Shown here in pieces: positions 31,585-44,214 of a DNA stretch of 64,000 nucleotides (positions within the stretch are counted from its first letter, which is position 1; each line of letters begins with the position of its first letter). The DNA is from Chondrus crispus (Eukaryota; Rhodophyta; Florideophyceae; Gigartinales; Gigartinaceae). The position numbers and the translations under genes are program-made. Where the stretch lies: positions 34,547-98,546 of the forward strand of contig NW_005179090.1 of NCBI RefSeq assembly GCF_000350225.1, written 5' to 3'. The notes beneath the pieces are model-generated. The model made no database searches. It saw only the letters and a program-made list of their open reading frames with translations, and was not told the DNA's origin.

Positions 31585-33243
31585 ATGACAGAACCCAACC
31601 CTCGAGATCGACCGACTCGAATCCCTAACCCGCCTACAAGAACCAACAACGGACAAAGCGCTCCGCCTTGCGGCACTGCGCAACAGACACAAATTACAGA
31701 AGCGAGCTCATCAATGTGGCGAGGTATCACTTTGTTAAATGGACGTCAAACCGGGCTTCGTAATCTATTTGCGGGATATGAGACCACGAAAGACCTTCGT
31801 GAAGAAGAGCTGAGGACAGCCATCCAGGAGGAGCTCACGCCGCTTGAATTTGCCCACCCGGATGTGGTCATCAACCCCGAAATATACAAACGACTGCGAC
31901 GCTTCCTCGAATCTCGTGGCATCCGTCTACCTCAGACGGGCCTATCAGGACGGCTAATTCCGTGACGAATCATAGTTGCACTGTTCTTCGACAGCGATGA
32001 AGAAGAAAGTAGGCGAGCCTTGAGCATCTACGATGCGGCTAAACGCGGTGAAGAAGTAAACTTGTCTCCACGAGGAGCACCGAACACAGATAACCACCCT
32101 TTCGAAACATCAGCGGTGAACCCCATGTCACCGCGGAACAACCACCAACAAGAAGGATTAAAGGCCAAGCTTTCCAAAGTATTTGCCGCGAACTACAGAC
32201 ACTATTCCGACAAGTTTTCAGGTGCGTTGGATGAAAATTGGCCCCGATTCCTGACTACATGTCAGCAGATCTGCTCCGAGGCAGATGTCAGGGCAGGAGA
32301 CAAAATCCAATTCCTACGCCATGCGCTTCGGGACGAGACCCTGGACTTCTACTACAGTCAGATATTGGATCGTCAAACCAACTGGGGAACGGAAGTCGCA
32401 ATGCTAAACGAAGCGTGCTCTTCGGAAGCGAAAATGGATGCCGTGACAGAAAAGCTCAAGTCGGTCTCAATTTCGGACTACGAGATGGCAGAGAGAACTG
32501 AAAGAGAAGTGTTGAAGGAACTTACAAAGGACATCGAAAAACTCGCACCAATGGCACACCCCTAGTTACGATCAGATTTTTCGAAGAGAATGTTCCTCGA
32601 GACCTCTGTGAAAGAGAAGCAATGGGCGCTGATGGTATCAGCAAATCATGAAATAATGAAACTGACGTATATCCAGTACAGGACATACCTTGAGAAGTTC
32701 CAATCGAAATGGGCAAATTCCTCGAATGCATCTCAAGGTGACAACTCGGGTGGCATGGGTAGCAGCCCAAGCAAGTTCAGATCCCCACGATGGAAGGGCG
32801 TGAACTATGCAGGACCTTCGAGGTTTGGGCGGACTCCCGGTGGTAGGTCGACCGGCATCGGCACCATGGGTAACAAAAGGGTACTATCATGCTTCAACTG
32901 TGGGAATAGGGACTGTAGAGTGAAGACGTGTAAAGAACCATTAGACTTACAGAAAGTTGCCGAAAATTTTACCAAGTTCCGACAGACGAAAAACGCAACT
33001 CAAATCACAGAGGCATTTTATGCAGTGGCGGAGATACTTGTGGCAGCAGGGAAAGACGGCGAAGTACACCTGCAAACCGATTCAGAGGAGAGCAGTGAAG
33101 AGGAGATGAGCCTTGCAGGAGGGAATCATGTCGCGCTTTCGGGCACTTCGGCCTCCGGCATGCAATCCCTCAATGCGACGGCATCAGCCGAAATGAAGAT
33201 TGCCGAAGACGGCTGGCCAATTGGAGAAGAAGAGGTTTTTTAG
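31585..33243 (+). pseudogene. copia gag
   Basis: One frame from ATG 31585 to TAG 33241, interrupted by TGA at 31963 and TAG at 32563; there is no frameshift. The N-terminal part is Pro/Arg-rich. The middle (about 32160-32540) is capsid-like helix (KFSGALDENWPRFLTTCQQI). A zinc knuckle CFNCGNRDCRVKTC lies near 32892-32933, followed by an acidic tail (TDSEESSEEEM). It packages element RNA. Start chosen as the first Met after the LTR. Confidence 0.85.
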
Positions 33244-36200
33244 TTTGGGGTCTACCTGGCCGTCAGATCCCAGTCCCAAGGCCCAAGAAACCGCCGGACG
33301 GCACACTCCGTCGATTGCCCCACAGTGCGTTAAAGATATCACTCAGACGTTTATGTCGACGACGGTACACGAAAAGAATCCGCCACCGGAAAGTCTACTT
33401 CGTTCATTACACAAAGCCAGAAAAATTGCCGCGATATTCTTCGAAACACTTCGAGGGTGCATGCCTCGACGGTGGTGCCTCACGCACGGTTATAGGGCGA
33501 AGTCAGGCCAAAGCGTATTGCAAATTCAACGGAAGGAAGTACCAGCCACTGCCATCTAACACGCTATTCTTCTTCGGATCGGGCCCTCGTGAGAGCCTCG
33601 GAAACATCGAGATCCGCATGCCGCTACCCAATGGAGCATATTTACCGCTACGCGTGGACGTCGTAAATGCAGACATTCCCCTACTCATGGGGTTAGATGT
33701 CCTGGATCGCGAGAGATTGGTGCCGGACAACGTTGAGGACATCCTGGACAGCCGACGCGATAAATGGAAGCTCCCAATCGTACGCAAGCACGGACATATG
33801 TTTGTCAACTGGAGTGGAGAGGAGGTTTGCTTTACTAAAGCCGAACTTCAGAAATTGCATCTCCATCTTTTCCACCCTAATGTCACTAAGCTCTACAATC
33901 TCATCAAACGCGCCCGCCCGGACGAAGCGACGCCTGAAACGAAAAGAGTGTTAGAAGAAATTGGGGAAGCTTGCACGAATTGCCATGAACACCGTAATAG
34001 ACCGTACAGATTTCGAGTTTCTATGCCCCCCGACGAAGTTAGATTCAACCACGAAGTGGCAGTCGACTTAATGTGGCTTAAGGGAAACCCACTGTTACAT
34101 ATAGTCGACACGCACACGCATTATCAGAATGCTGTGCTGCTCAAGGGACAATCATCGCAAGATATTTGGAACGCCTTTGTGGAAGGGTGGGCATCAGTTT
34201 ACTTGGGTTACCCAAATCGAATTCGAGCTGACAGTGGCTCTGCCTTCACTTCAAAATTCTGGAAAGGGGTGACCACACTCCACGGCATTAACGTTGAAAT
34301 CTCTGGGGTAGAAAGCCATAACTCTCTACGTGTCGGCGAAATGTATCACGACCCATTGAGGCAAGTATTTGACAAAATTGTCTCAGACCACCCGCGACTT
34401 GATCCTGAGATCGCCATCTGGCTAGCAGTGAAGGCTATCAACGACACAATGGGCCCGGAGGGGGTGGTACCTTCGCTTCTAGTGTACGGGTCGCTCCCGA
34501 CGTTCCCAGCTCTCAACATGGAGGCTCCTGAACAAAGAACACGAATGTCAGCACTTCATGCAGCACGCACGGAAATGGCCTCAATCACAGCAAGGCTTCG
34601 GATTCAGCAGGCTCTCCGTTCGCGCCTCCCTCCAGCAACGCAGTACAATATCCAGGCAGGCGACAAAGTTCACGTATACCGAGAAAAGGGGACAGGGGCT
34701 TCGAAGAGAGGAGATTGGACGGGACCATGGGAAGTGAAGAAAATCAATGGCAAACAGGTATATGTGGACTGGCAGGGAAACACCAAGCAGTTCAACATTT
34801 GCCAGGTTGTCCCGGACCCAGCGGAGACCGGAGATCAGGAAATCGAACGACTGATAGAGGCCTTCGACCAATTTCGAACATCACCACCACCAGGGATAAT
34901 GATTACCGAAATATTATCGCGTTCGGACCCCAGAGCTAATTCGGAAGAAATGGGCAAGGCCATCCAGGAGGAGATGAGAGGCCTAGCAGAAAGAGGCACT
35001 TTCGAAATCGTGTGCAGAGAGGAGCTAAAGGGTCGAAAAACGAAGCCTAATATCATGGGAGGTCGTTTCGTTCTAGCCATTAAAAATATAGGGACTGGCA
35101 AAGAACCTGCAAAGCCAGGTTTGTTGTTCAAGGACACACAGATGTTGAAAAGCCATTATTGGTTCACAACAGCATTACACTGCAAAAGGGGTCTATCCGT
35201 TCACTGATTGCGTTGGCGGCCATATCGGGATTCCGACTGTGGACTCAAGATATATCTCAGGCATACCTCCAGTCGGCAAGAAAATTAATGCGTGAGATAT
35301 ATGTGCGACCTTCAAAGGAATGGCAATTGAATTCCGACCAACTACTCAAATTGCTGAAGCCCCTGTACGGATTGTCAGAAAGTGGCGATTATTGGCACGA
35401 AACATTCTTTCGCCATTTGCGCGAAGATCTGAAGATGACTCCGGCTACCTGCGATCTTTCGTGTTTTTTCAAGGCAGCGCGTGGGAAGCTGATAGGCGTT
35501 GTGGGTACATATGTCGACGACACTTTATGCGCCGGGGACCCAGAGTTCGAGGAAGATACGAGAAAAACAGAAAGGAAGTTTGAGAGCAAAGAAAGACAGT
35601 ATGATAATTTCACATTCGCCGGCATACAAGTGGAGCAGATCGAGGACGGCTATCTGCTGCATCAAGAAAGGTACACGAGCCAACTGAAGGAGCTGGCTAC
35701 TGACTGCACATTTCAAGAATATCGGTCAAGACGGCAAGCACTCGCGTGGCTCACCAGCACTCGGCCCGATATCTGCGCAGACGTAAACCTATCCACGCAG
35801 GTCACTGAAGAGAAATGGGAACGAAAACATGTCAATGAGATCAACTCGGTCATACGTTACGCCAAGCAGACACCTCGGCGCGACCTTATGCAGCGCAAGC
35901 TCGACACGGAAACGCTGAAAATCGAGGTATTTTCCGACTCCTCCTTCGCGAACGCTGAGAGGAAGAGATCTCAGCTCGGATATATTGTATTGTTGTGTGA
36001 CGGGACAGGACGGGCGAACGTGTTGCACTATGCGAGTTATAAGTCAAAGCGCGTTGTCAGGTCTACAATGGGCGGCGAAGTGTTTGCTTTCGCAGATGCT
36101 TTTGACTACGGTTTTTCCCTCAAGCACGATCTAGGACAAATGCTCGGTCGGAAAATTCCCTTACACATGCATACTGACTCGGACATTGTTTTCAAAGTCA

Positions 36201-36499
36201 TAGTTAAGAATTCGATGACTACAGAGCGCCGGTTGATGATCGACCTCGAATCGACGAGACAACCGTATGGGAAAAGGGATATAGACGATATCGGCTGGGT
36301 ACGTAGCGCTGACAACCCTGCAGACGGTTTTACAAAAGCGGGAGAGTGTGCTGCGCTGAATAAGCTGATGGGGGATGGTCATCTGGATACAGATGTTCTA
36401 CAGTGGGTTGTGCGGACTGACGGCGAGAAAGACAGAAGGCAGAAGTCCCTTGACTTTCGTCGTCCGAAAGACCCGAGTGTGGGTGAAATGGATATGTGA
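33243..36499 (+). pseudogene. copia pol: protease, integrase, RT, RNase H
   Basis: The pol frame is open from the gag stop (shifted one base) to 35207. Protease has LDGGAS at residues 51-56 counted from Met 33315. Integrase has a zinc domain (H184/H187 region, C220, C223) and triad D251, D306, E342, with the last two spaced 35 residues. RT starts in this frame and continues, after a frameshift near 35150, in 35159-36499: QDISQAY, then YVDD at residues 118-121. RNase H: FSDSSFAN, GGEVFAF, HTDSD, VRSADNPADGF. All visible catalytic residues are intact; only the frameshift breaks the gene. Confidence 0.9.
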
Positions 36500-36847
36500 T
36501 CCATATTAATAATCTAATTGTTACTGTCTGGTAGTCTGCATTTTGCATTTACCCTTCCACCTCCAGCCAATGCGAACGTCATCGCATTGCACAATTGACG
36601 AGCGAAAGGTCAAGGGTTGTTCAGCCCCCCGACAGTCGCAAAGCGACTGCTGCAGTAGATAAATACCGATACGGAATGAGATAGAGAGAGAGAGAAAAAC
36701 AGAGAATAAGAATATACCACGACTAAAGTTGTCTTTGTTTACAACATTTGCTCTCCTCGCCCGTGTGAGGAGCTTTGTGTTCAGCTTGCGCCGCTCCTGT
36801 GAGCATCCCTCACGGGACCGCGCGCACGCTTCACGATTTTACCGACA
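36478..36847 (+). repeat. copia 3' LTR
   Basis: 370 bp. Its first bases overlap the end of the RNase H frame. Nearly identical to 31182-31550; three of the six visible substitutions are C in the 5' copy versus T here. Confidence 0.95.
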
Positions 36848-36872
36848 GTTATACTACAGTGGTCTCCCGACC
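36848..36872 (+). promoter_or_regulatory. end of LTR-B and primer-binding site of gypsy-B
   Basis: 36848-36852 is the GTTAT duplicate and 36853-36858 (ACTACA) the true last bases of the 5' LTR-B. One base later TGGTCTCCCGACC (36860-36872) starts. TGG matches the CCA end of a tRNA, and the next ten bases would pair with an acceptor 3' strand ending GGTCGGGAGA. This is the standard site where a tRNA primes first-strand synthesis. Confidence 0.75.
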
Positions 36873-36934
36873 TAGAAGACCCCCAGATCTTTCCGAGAAG
36901 ACTTTCTTTTTCCTCCGCGTCCTTACGCGTTGAG

Positions 36935-39499
36935 ATGAGTCAAGAATACGCCACCTCGATCCGGTCCGAACCGGCGGATCCGAGGGCAGCCGCTATGCAC
37001 GCACCATCACCGCCGTTCGGCGACGGCGACGCTGGTCTCCGAGACCGCGAACCGTCTCCCGAGTCCCCCGAAGGACAAGCGGCTGCGATGTTCGATCGCA
37101 TAGCTGACTACATCGAGGAAGTCCGTACTTCACTCCGTATAGACGTGACGGACGCCGTCTACTCGCGATGTATGGACGAGCTCCGCTCCCTACGTGAAGG
37201 GAGGTTCGATCGAGTCAGCCAGTCCTTGGAGAATCTCCGAGCACTAGTCGACGAGTTACACTCGCGACTGGTGCTCGTCGAAGACTCACGCCTCGCACAG
37301 CCCGTACTGCACGGGCAAGGCCGCCCCACGAGGTCGACCTGGACGAGACGTCCCGACGATCGACCGTCCCCGTCATCAGAACAGTTGGGTGCGTTCGCGC
37401 ACCTCTCCGCCGAGCTCAACGCTACGAGACAGCGTGCTCGTGACATGGAACGGACCATGGCCGCAAGGCTGCCCGGTGCCCCCACGAGAGGGCCCGGTGG
37501 CGCCGTACCTCCGAGCGCCGTCACTCCGGAAGGTTGGCGTCCGGCTGGCGCCGACACTAGTCGGACTGCGGAAGGAAATCGTCCTCGGATGGGCGCGAAT
37601 CTCGCGTCCGAGACCCAAGCATTGCCGCCTATCCCCGGAAGTAGGCGGCAGATGGAACGCGTATCGTATCGCGACGACCCTGACCGTGCAGGAGCCGCCC
37701 GCGGATCCGGAGTACCGATGTACTCTGTCGATCCTCGCTGGGGCGGCTACCCGCCGGCGGATTACGCCGAGAATCCTGGTCCGGTAGACGTCCGTACGCG
37801 ACCCGTCACCCCCTCCGGCACGCTGGGTCCCGCCGAACCCGGACTCGAGCCGGTACATACGCTGATCCAAGAGTTCAGCGCCGTCGCTGACTATCGTATG
37901 TACCGGCTGGATAACACCTCGATTCTCGTTACCTCGGGTGACGCGGGACGGATCGCGAAGTACGTCCAACGCTGGCGTGGGATCCGTCCCACGATGCGTA
38001 GCTTCGACGGTACGGACCCGATCGAGCTGCTGCCGTTCTTGAAGAATATTCCGATAACCTTCAACTCGCAACACCTGACCGAAGGTGTTGCGGTGAGAGT
38101 CCTCGCGCACTTCTTAGAGCGCGACGCGGAGCGCCTGTATACGAGTTATACGATGCGTGGCCTCCGCGCCGGCCAGCTACACGACGACGTGAGTTGGCCG
38201 GGGCTTGTGAACCAGTTCCTGAAACGCTACCTAACCGACGACGTGTTAGGTGAAGCGTACGACGCTGTCGCGACGGCGCGACAGCAATCTCATGAAACGG
38301 AGAGCACGTTCGCGGACCGGCTCGAAACTGCCGCGTTCCGGTGCACGGCGGTGTTCTCCGAACAGTCCCTCGCGCACTACTTCGTGCGGGGACTGGCACC
38401 GGCGACCCGTGCCGCAGTTTCCGAAACCGTACAGCGGCTGCCGAGTCGCCAGAAGACCGATCTTCCAACCATCCGCCGTATCCCCACGGCGGAAGGCACG
38501 ACGTACCGCGCTCGGCGCTGTTTACCCCTGCCGGATACGAAACCGGCAGGGAGGGCTGGCAGGACTACGAAGTCCGCCGCAACAAGTCCGCCCGCCTCGA
38601 CCCTCCACATCGGGGAGGATGAGTGGCAGGCCGACCCTGTCCTCATTACGCAAGGAGGAGGACCCGTGGGTGGACGACCCCCCTCGCCGATGCCGACCGG
38701 AACGACATCGAGTTACGCGACCGCCTTCGCGGCCACTCCAAGAGTGGCAAGGGGTACGGACCGCCGGGTCGCATAGCTCGACATCTCGAGTCGAGATGCA
38801 GGAGCCGAAGCCCCTCGCGTACCCCTCCTCACCGATGAGGAGGCGCCTCACGCAGCGACCTTCGCCTCAACGGATGGCAGCGCGTACGTGTGATGGCTAT
38901 GCCATACGTACGTACACGCCATGTACGCGTGCCCGTTCCTGTCGCCGGAACAACGGATGTTCACGGCGTACAGGAACTACCGCTACCAGATGGAGACGCG
39001 CCCCGGAGCGCGTAATCTCCTCCGGCAGTCGGTCGGCGAGGGCCGCCCCCAGCGTCAAGGTTTCTCGAATCGTTCGGATGGGGGCACACGCTTCGCCCCA
39101 CGCGGAGGCGGGTATCGTCGTAACGAACTCGATCGTCGTGATCGACCGGATTACCGCCAGTCGGACACAAGGTATCCCCGTCAAGGAGGGGACCGAGACC
39201 GTTCTCGGTTACCCCAACAGGTACAAAACGCGATCATGTACCTGCAAGATTGGGTAGAGGACCCGTATCCTCTACCCACGGAGGGGCGCGAAGGAGACCC
39301 GACTCGCCTCGTCCTCCATATCCTGCGACGACCGGACGTCGCAGGCCAAGGTCAGGAAGTACCCGAATACTTCGCTGACGTCGCGCGGCCGCGGTGGGGG
39401 AATCGTCCCGACCCACACGGCCAAGGACCCGAAGAAGACCTGGCCACCGATGGCCAGGAAGGTAGCTCAGATAGCACCGGTAGTTCGAAAAAAGGGTAA
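36935..39499 (+). pseudogene. gypsy-B gag
   Basis: ATG 36935 to TAA 39497 in one frame, broken by TAG at 38774 and TGA at 38891. The N-terminal 330 residues are Pro/Arg-rich with a predicted coiled coil (RVSQSLENLRALVDELHSRL). Capsid-like region about residues 345-500: RPTMRSFDGTDPIELLPFLK, VRVLAHFLERDAERLYTSYT, LVNQFLKRYLTDDVL, FADRLETAAFRCTAVF. After the stops comes an Arg/Gly-rich, RNA-binding-like tail (RNELDRRDRPDYRQSD). No CCHC knuckle is obvious. GC-rich like the rest of the element. Confidence 0.8.
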
Positions 39500-39645
39500 A
39501 GACGGTTACGTACACGCGGTCGCGTGAGCCGTCTTATCCCTACGAACTAGACCGGACCCCGCGTGCTCGCCAAGGACACGGGGGGTGCCGTCCGATAATA
39601 CATCCGCCGCTTCCGGGAGCGAGCACGGGAACTCCTGCGGCGCCA

Positions 39646-40483
39646 ATGCAGGAGAAAGGGAGCGTCGAGGCCTCCGTAAGCCTGACGCTGGAGGAGAGCA
39701 CCACCGGGACACCGTCAGCCCCGGTGATGCTGAGCGAACGCGATGGAAGTAATGCAGACCGGAAGGAGCACGTCGATCTCCTAGCTTCCGTGAGACAGGG
39801 CCCACCGACGAACGGTCCTCCGCGTATGGACCCGAGCACTCGAGAGGGCGTCACCGAGCCGCGGACGCCCCAAGAAACGCGTAGAAGGAGGCGCAAGAGG
39901 GTTCAACTCCGAAAGCGAAAGCCCCGACGGAACGACCTCAGCGATAAGGTCGCGCCTAAGATAGTCGATGGCCTAGTGTGCCTCATGACGTCAAAAATAT
40001 ACAACGTCTTGGGCTCCGTGGCCACCGGAGGCAACGCTTTCAAGCCCCACACGATCGCCGTCGATACGTGTTCGGGGTACAACTTGGTAAGGAAGGCCGA
40101 CCTTCCTCCCGACTGGACCCGCTACGTGATACGGGACGCACCATTACCCCGATTGGCTGGCGCAACAGTAACCCGCTCCGACTTACGGCCGTCGTCCATC
40201 TCGTTGTCAAGTTGCGGAACAAGACGTTCCGCATACCTTTCGTAGTGGCCGAACAGCTCGCTCTTCCCGTCCTACTTGGGACCGCGTTCATCGATGCCCA
40301 CGTACGCAGCATAGATATCGATGGCCAGAAGCTCGAACTTCGCCACGGTGGCTCGGTAGCCATCGTCGACGGGAAGGGGGAGCCGGCTCCCCCTACCAGG
40401 CGACGCGGACGCCAGACGAGCCGGCCGGATGTACGCGAGGACTCCTCGCGATTCGGATCGCCCGCTGGGTTACCATCCCCGCG
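39646..40483 (+). pseudogene. gypsy-B protease
   Basis: A basic linker (RRRRRKRVQLRKRKPRR) then HTIAVDTCSGYNLVRKADLP, where the retropepsin D-T/S-G box reads DTCSG, so one residue is inserted or changed. A frameshift near 40170 moves to the frame reading LVVKLRNKTFRIPFVVAEQL, ALPVLLGTAFIDAHV and SIDIDGQKLELRHG, the flap and the second half of the fold. 39500-39645 between gag and this frame shows no separate gene. Confidence 0.75.
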
Positions 40484-42609
40484 ATGTCACAAGCCCGAGT
40501 GCGTGTGACAACCGCGGGGAGGGGCCTCGTGTTACTGGAGCCCAAGCCCTCACTCCAACACCGACATGGAGTGAGGTTGACGAATGGCGTCGTGGAGGTT
40601 CTGCCGAATCAGACCTTCGACGTCATCATCGCGAACTTCTCGCGACGGGAGAGGCGGCTTCCGAAGCACACCGTCGTGGGATACGCGAAGCGCAACCCCC
40701 TTGCAATCCTCATGCCCGAACGGAGAGTCGCCGAGGGGATTGCGGACTCGCTACACCTAACCGACTTGACCGATCAAGTCGGAGGGATAGGAGTTGGCCG
40801 ATCCAACTCCGACGACCAGACCGCCGCGGGTGACGGAGAGGTCGACACGGACGAACGGTCACCTTTATACCACCCGACGGCGGGGGGTACTGTACCCCTA
40901 CAGAATAAGGATCCCGAAAATCCACCGATGGATTGGGAAAAAGAGGTTGACTTGTCATACATCGAGGATGACCAGCTCCGTGGCCACGTACTCGAGATGC
41001 TCCGTAGGCACTCGAGTCTGTGGAGCGGTACACTCGGAACTATCCGAGCAACGGAGCACCGCATTGCCCTCGAACCGGGTACGAAGCCGATACGCTCGAT
41101 GCTCTACCGAAAGGGGCCCGCGATGCGCGAGATGGTCGCGAAGGAGGTCAACAAGATGTTGAACGCAGGGGTTATCGAACCGGCGAGCACCGAGTGGGCT
41201 TCCCCAGTGGTGCTCGTACCGAAGAAAGACGGCTCTCTTCGGTTCTGCGTTGAATATCGGCGTCTCAACGCGAAGACTGCAGCGGATTCGTATCGCTGCC
41301 GCGTATGGACGACTGCATCGACTCGTTAGGAGATGCAGACGTCTTTACGACGTTAGACTGCAATTCCGAGTATTGGCAGATGCCGGTCGCTCCGGAGGAC
41401 CGGGATAAGACAACCTTTACGACGCACATGGGCACGTTTCGCCACCTGCGAATGCCGTTCGGACTAAAAGGGGCACCGGCCACCTTCCAACGCGTCCTGG
41501 ATATTTTTCTCTCACGCGTTCGCTGGCAAATATGCCTCGTCTATCTCTATGACGTTATAGTGTTCTGGCGTACGCACGCGGAACATGCGAAGCATCTCAA
41601 CACTGTGTTGAGCTTGCTTGGGAGTGCCGGAATCTCCCTCAAGCTCAAGAAGTGTAGCTTCTTTCAGCCGAAGGTACACTACCTGGGGAACGTCATTTTC
41701 CCAGGTAAGTTAAGCGTGGCGGACACGGCGGCCGATGCCTTCAAGACGTTCACGTTCCCGAGGACACTTACGCAAGTGCGCTCGTTCCTCGGGGCGTGCA
41801 ACGTATACCGCCGATTCGTTAAGGGGTTCGCGAAGATAGCGCGTTCTCTGACCGACATGACGTGCAAGAATGCGGATCCTGACTTCTACAACCCCACGGA
41901 GGCGCAACTGAACGCGTTCGAGAACCTCAAGAGGTGTATGATCGCTCCGCCGATCCTCGCGCTACCGCGGTACGGCCGTCCGTACATGATCGACATGGAC
42001 GCGAGTGCCTACCAGCTTGGCTGCACGCTGCTCTAGGAGCACGACCAGCCAAACGATTGGCGCCCCGTAGGCTATTGGTCCTACTCGCTGAACGACAGCG
42101 AGCGCAACTACAGCGCCACGGAACGCGAGTGCTTCGCCGTAGTGTGGGCCGTCCGCACACTACGGCCGTACGTAGAAGGAACGAAATTCACCGTCCGAAC
42201 GGATCACGACGCCATGAGGTGGCTCATGTCCCTCACAGAGAGTTCCGGAAGACTCAACCGGTGGCGGCTACGTCTGGCTAAGTACGACTTCACCATTCAG
42301 TACCGCCCCGGGTGCGTGCATCAGATGTCCGATGCCCTGTCACGCCTCGTATCGCCTCGTGTCGCCGATGACCCTCGCCCCACCGTCGAGGTGGATGACG
42401 ACATTCCCACCTTCGACGGGGGTACGACCGTTCGAGACGTATCGAACGAGCTCGCGGACCACGTTTGTACCGCGAGCTGTGACCATCAGGCCGTCCATGT
42501 CTTCGTGACGACACGGAACGAAGCCGGGTCAAGGACGAGGTCGCGCGTACGAACGCGCGACGAACGGCGAGGCGACGACGAATCCCCCGCTCTCCAAGGA
42601 CCCAATTAG
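40484..42609 (+). pseudogene. gypsy-B reverse transcriptase and RNase H
   Basis: 40484-41329: linker, then RT fingers (HRIALEPGTKPIRSMLYRKG, LNAGVIEPASTEWASPVVLV, DGSLRFCVEYRRLN). Frameshift near 41290. 41305-42036: FTTLDCNSEYWQMPVAPEDR, FRHLRMPFGLKGAPATFQRV; the YxDD box reads YLYDVIVF, so one catalytic Asp is lost; thumb LKKCSFFQPKVHYLGNVIF. RNase H MIDMDASAYQLGCTLL, TAG at 42034, then SERNYSATERECFAVVWAVR, TDHDAMRWLM and HQMSDALSRL. The frame ends at a TAG (42607) inside the linker to integrase. Confidence 0.88.
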
Positions 42610-44214
42610 TTTTGGGAGGAGAACGACGAGTTCGAAGCCGTTGACATCGAGCGCGCCGAAGACCCCGAAGCCGGCGCGCCCGACTCTCCGGTCGCGCCAC
42701 CGCAGGACGACCTCCAGGCCCCTCTTACGATAGAGGAGATAGCCGAGGAGCAACGCGTGGATGACTTCTGCCACACCGTCTTGGCATGACAGTCAGAGTC
42801 CCGGGACTCCGCGTTCTTCGAGGACCACCGAGGGGTGCTCAAACGGAGACACCCCTTTGATCCTGATATCGTCCAGGTGGTGGTACCTCGGACGCTCCGC
42901 GCTAGGCTCCTCCGCCTGTGCCACAACCCGGCCATCGCGGGACACCCGGGCCAGAATCGTATGTACTTCGCCCTTCGACGCGAGTACTACTGGCCCCATC
43001 TCGCTGCAGATGTCGCTGCCACGGTGCGAGGGTGTCGGACCTGCGCGATGAACCGGGTCAAGTTGCGGCAACACCTCAACCGTTTGAGGTAGTTCCCCGC
43101 CAAGCGGCCACTCGAGAGCCTCGCGATTGAAATCTTGGGTCCGCTACCGAAGACGAAGGCAGGGAAACGTTTCCTCCTCGTTATCACAGACCGCTTCAAT
43201 AAGTGAACACAAGTTATCGCGCTTCGAACAGTGACCGCGTACACTGTCGCGACAGCATTCTGTGACGCGTGGGTCTTCAAATACGGTGTTCCGCGTTCGC
43301 TGTTGTCGGAAAACGGTCCTCAATTTAACGCGAAGTTCTTCCACAGCGTGTGTCGCGTACTGGGGATAACTAACGTATATACGTCCGCGTATCATCCCCA
43401 GACGAATGGACAGGTTGAACTTTATAACCGGACTATCGCGTCGATGCTTCGGAACTACGTCAACGAGCATCAGGATGATTGGGATGTGTACGTGGGACCG
43501 CTTACGTACGCGTATAATGCCCACGTACACCGAACCACGCGTACGACACCCTTTGAGCTCGTGCTCAGCAGACCCCCTCCGGAGCTCTCTCTTCGAAGAG
43601 CCGACGGGGACGCGCCCACTCCGGACAGAGGAACTCAACGCGCAGAGTTTCTCAAGACCTTGGACGAGACCATCCAAAAAGCTTACGAAAGCTTGCATCG
43701 TACGCAAGCTCGCTACAAATGCGACTTCGATAAACGCGTACGAAGGATTAACACGCGACTCAAGCCCGACCACTACGTGTACCTCAACCCCACCGATGGG
43801 GCGAAGACGTCGAACAAGCTCGCGTCACCTGCCGTTGGACCATACCGCGTACTGGCCAACGACAAACGAACCATCAAGATCGACCGTGATGGGGTGACGG
43901 AGCGCGTCTCGGCAGACCGCTGCGTGTACGCGCCCCCTCCGACGGACGCGCCACGAGCAAGTGCAACAACCCCAGGTGACCTTGCCGAAAAGGTCACCAA
44001 GGGCACGCAGTACGCCGCCGAGCGTCTGCTCAGGCATCGCGTGGTAGAGGACGGAACTACGGAGTTCCTCATCAAGTGGGCTGATTACGACCAACCCACT
44101 TGGACTGCACGAACACATGCCCCTGAGGAGCTAATGTCGCTATACGCGCAGCGACTGAGAACGCGTACAGGAAGAGACCTCTCCTCCGAAGTGAACGCGG
44201 TCGTTCACTCTTGA
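42610..44214 (+). pseudogene. gypsy-B integrase with C-terminal chromodomain
   Basis: Same frame as RNase H, with TGA 42787, TAG 43090 and TGA 43204 inside. Zinc domain: LCHNPAIAGHPGQNRMYFAL ... GCRTCAMNR. Core: LAIEILGPLPKTK (Glu where the first catalytic Asp is usual), LLSENGPQFNAKFF (Glu in the usual D-N-G), HPQTNGQVELYN with the catalytic Glu. C-terminus has a GPYRVLANDKRTIKI fold and, near the end, RLLRHRVVEDGTTEFLIKWA followed by DYDQPTWTA, a chromodomain. In chromoviruses this domain targets heterochromatin. A G-rich tract GAGGAGGGGG just after the stop may be the polypurine tract, but no 3' LTR-B follows. Confidence 0.85.

Larger units (their letters stand above)
31182..36847 (+). mobile_element. 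complete Ty1/copia retrotransposon
   Basis: LTRs 31182-31550 and 36478-36847 start TGTGG and end CGACA. The element is flanked by the perfect 5-bp duplication GTTAT (31177-31181 and 36848-36852). Internal order gag, protease, integrase, RT, RNase H is that of Ty1/copia. By eye the LTRs differ at about six bases and one indel over 370 bp, so this is the youngest insertion in the window. Two nonsense codons in gag and a frame change inside RT mean this copy is probably not autonomous. Confidence 0.93.

Noticed and set aside
37159-40833. Many long antisense and alternate frames in gypsy-B (for example 38110-37376 and 38250-39257)
   Set aside because: GC-rich DNA gives long open shadows; the gag and protease frames carry the motifs.
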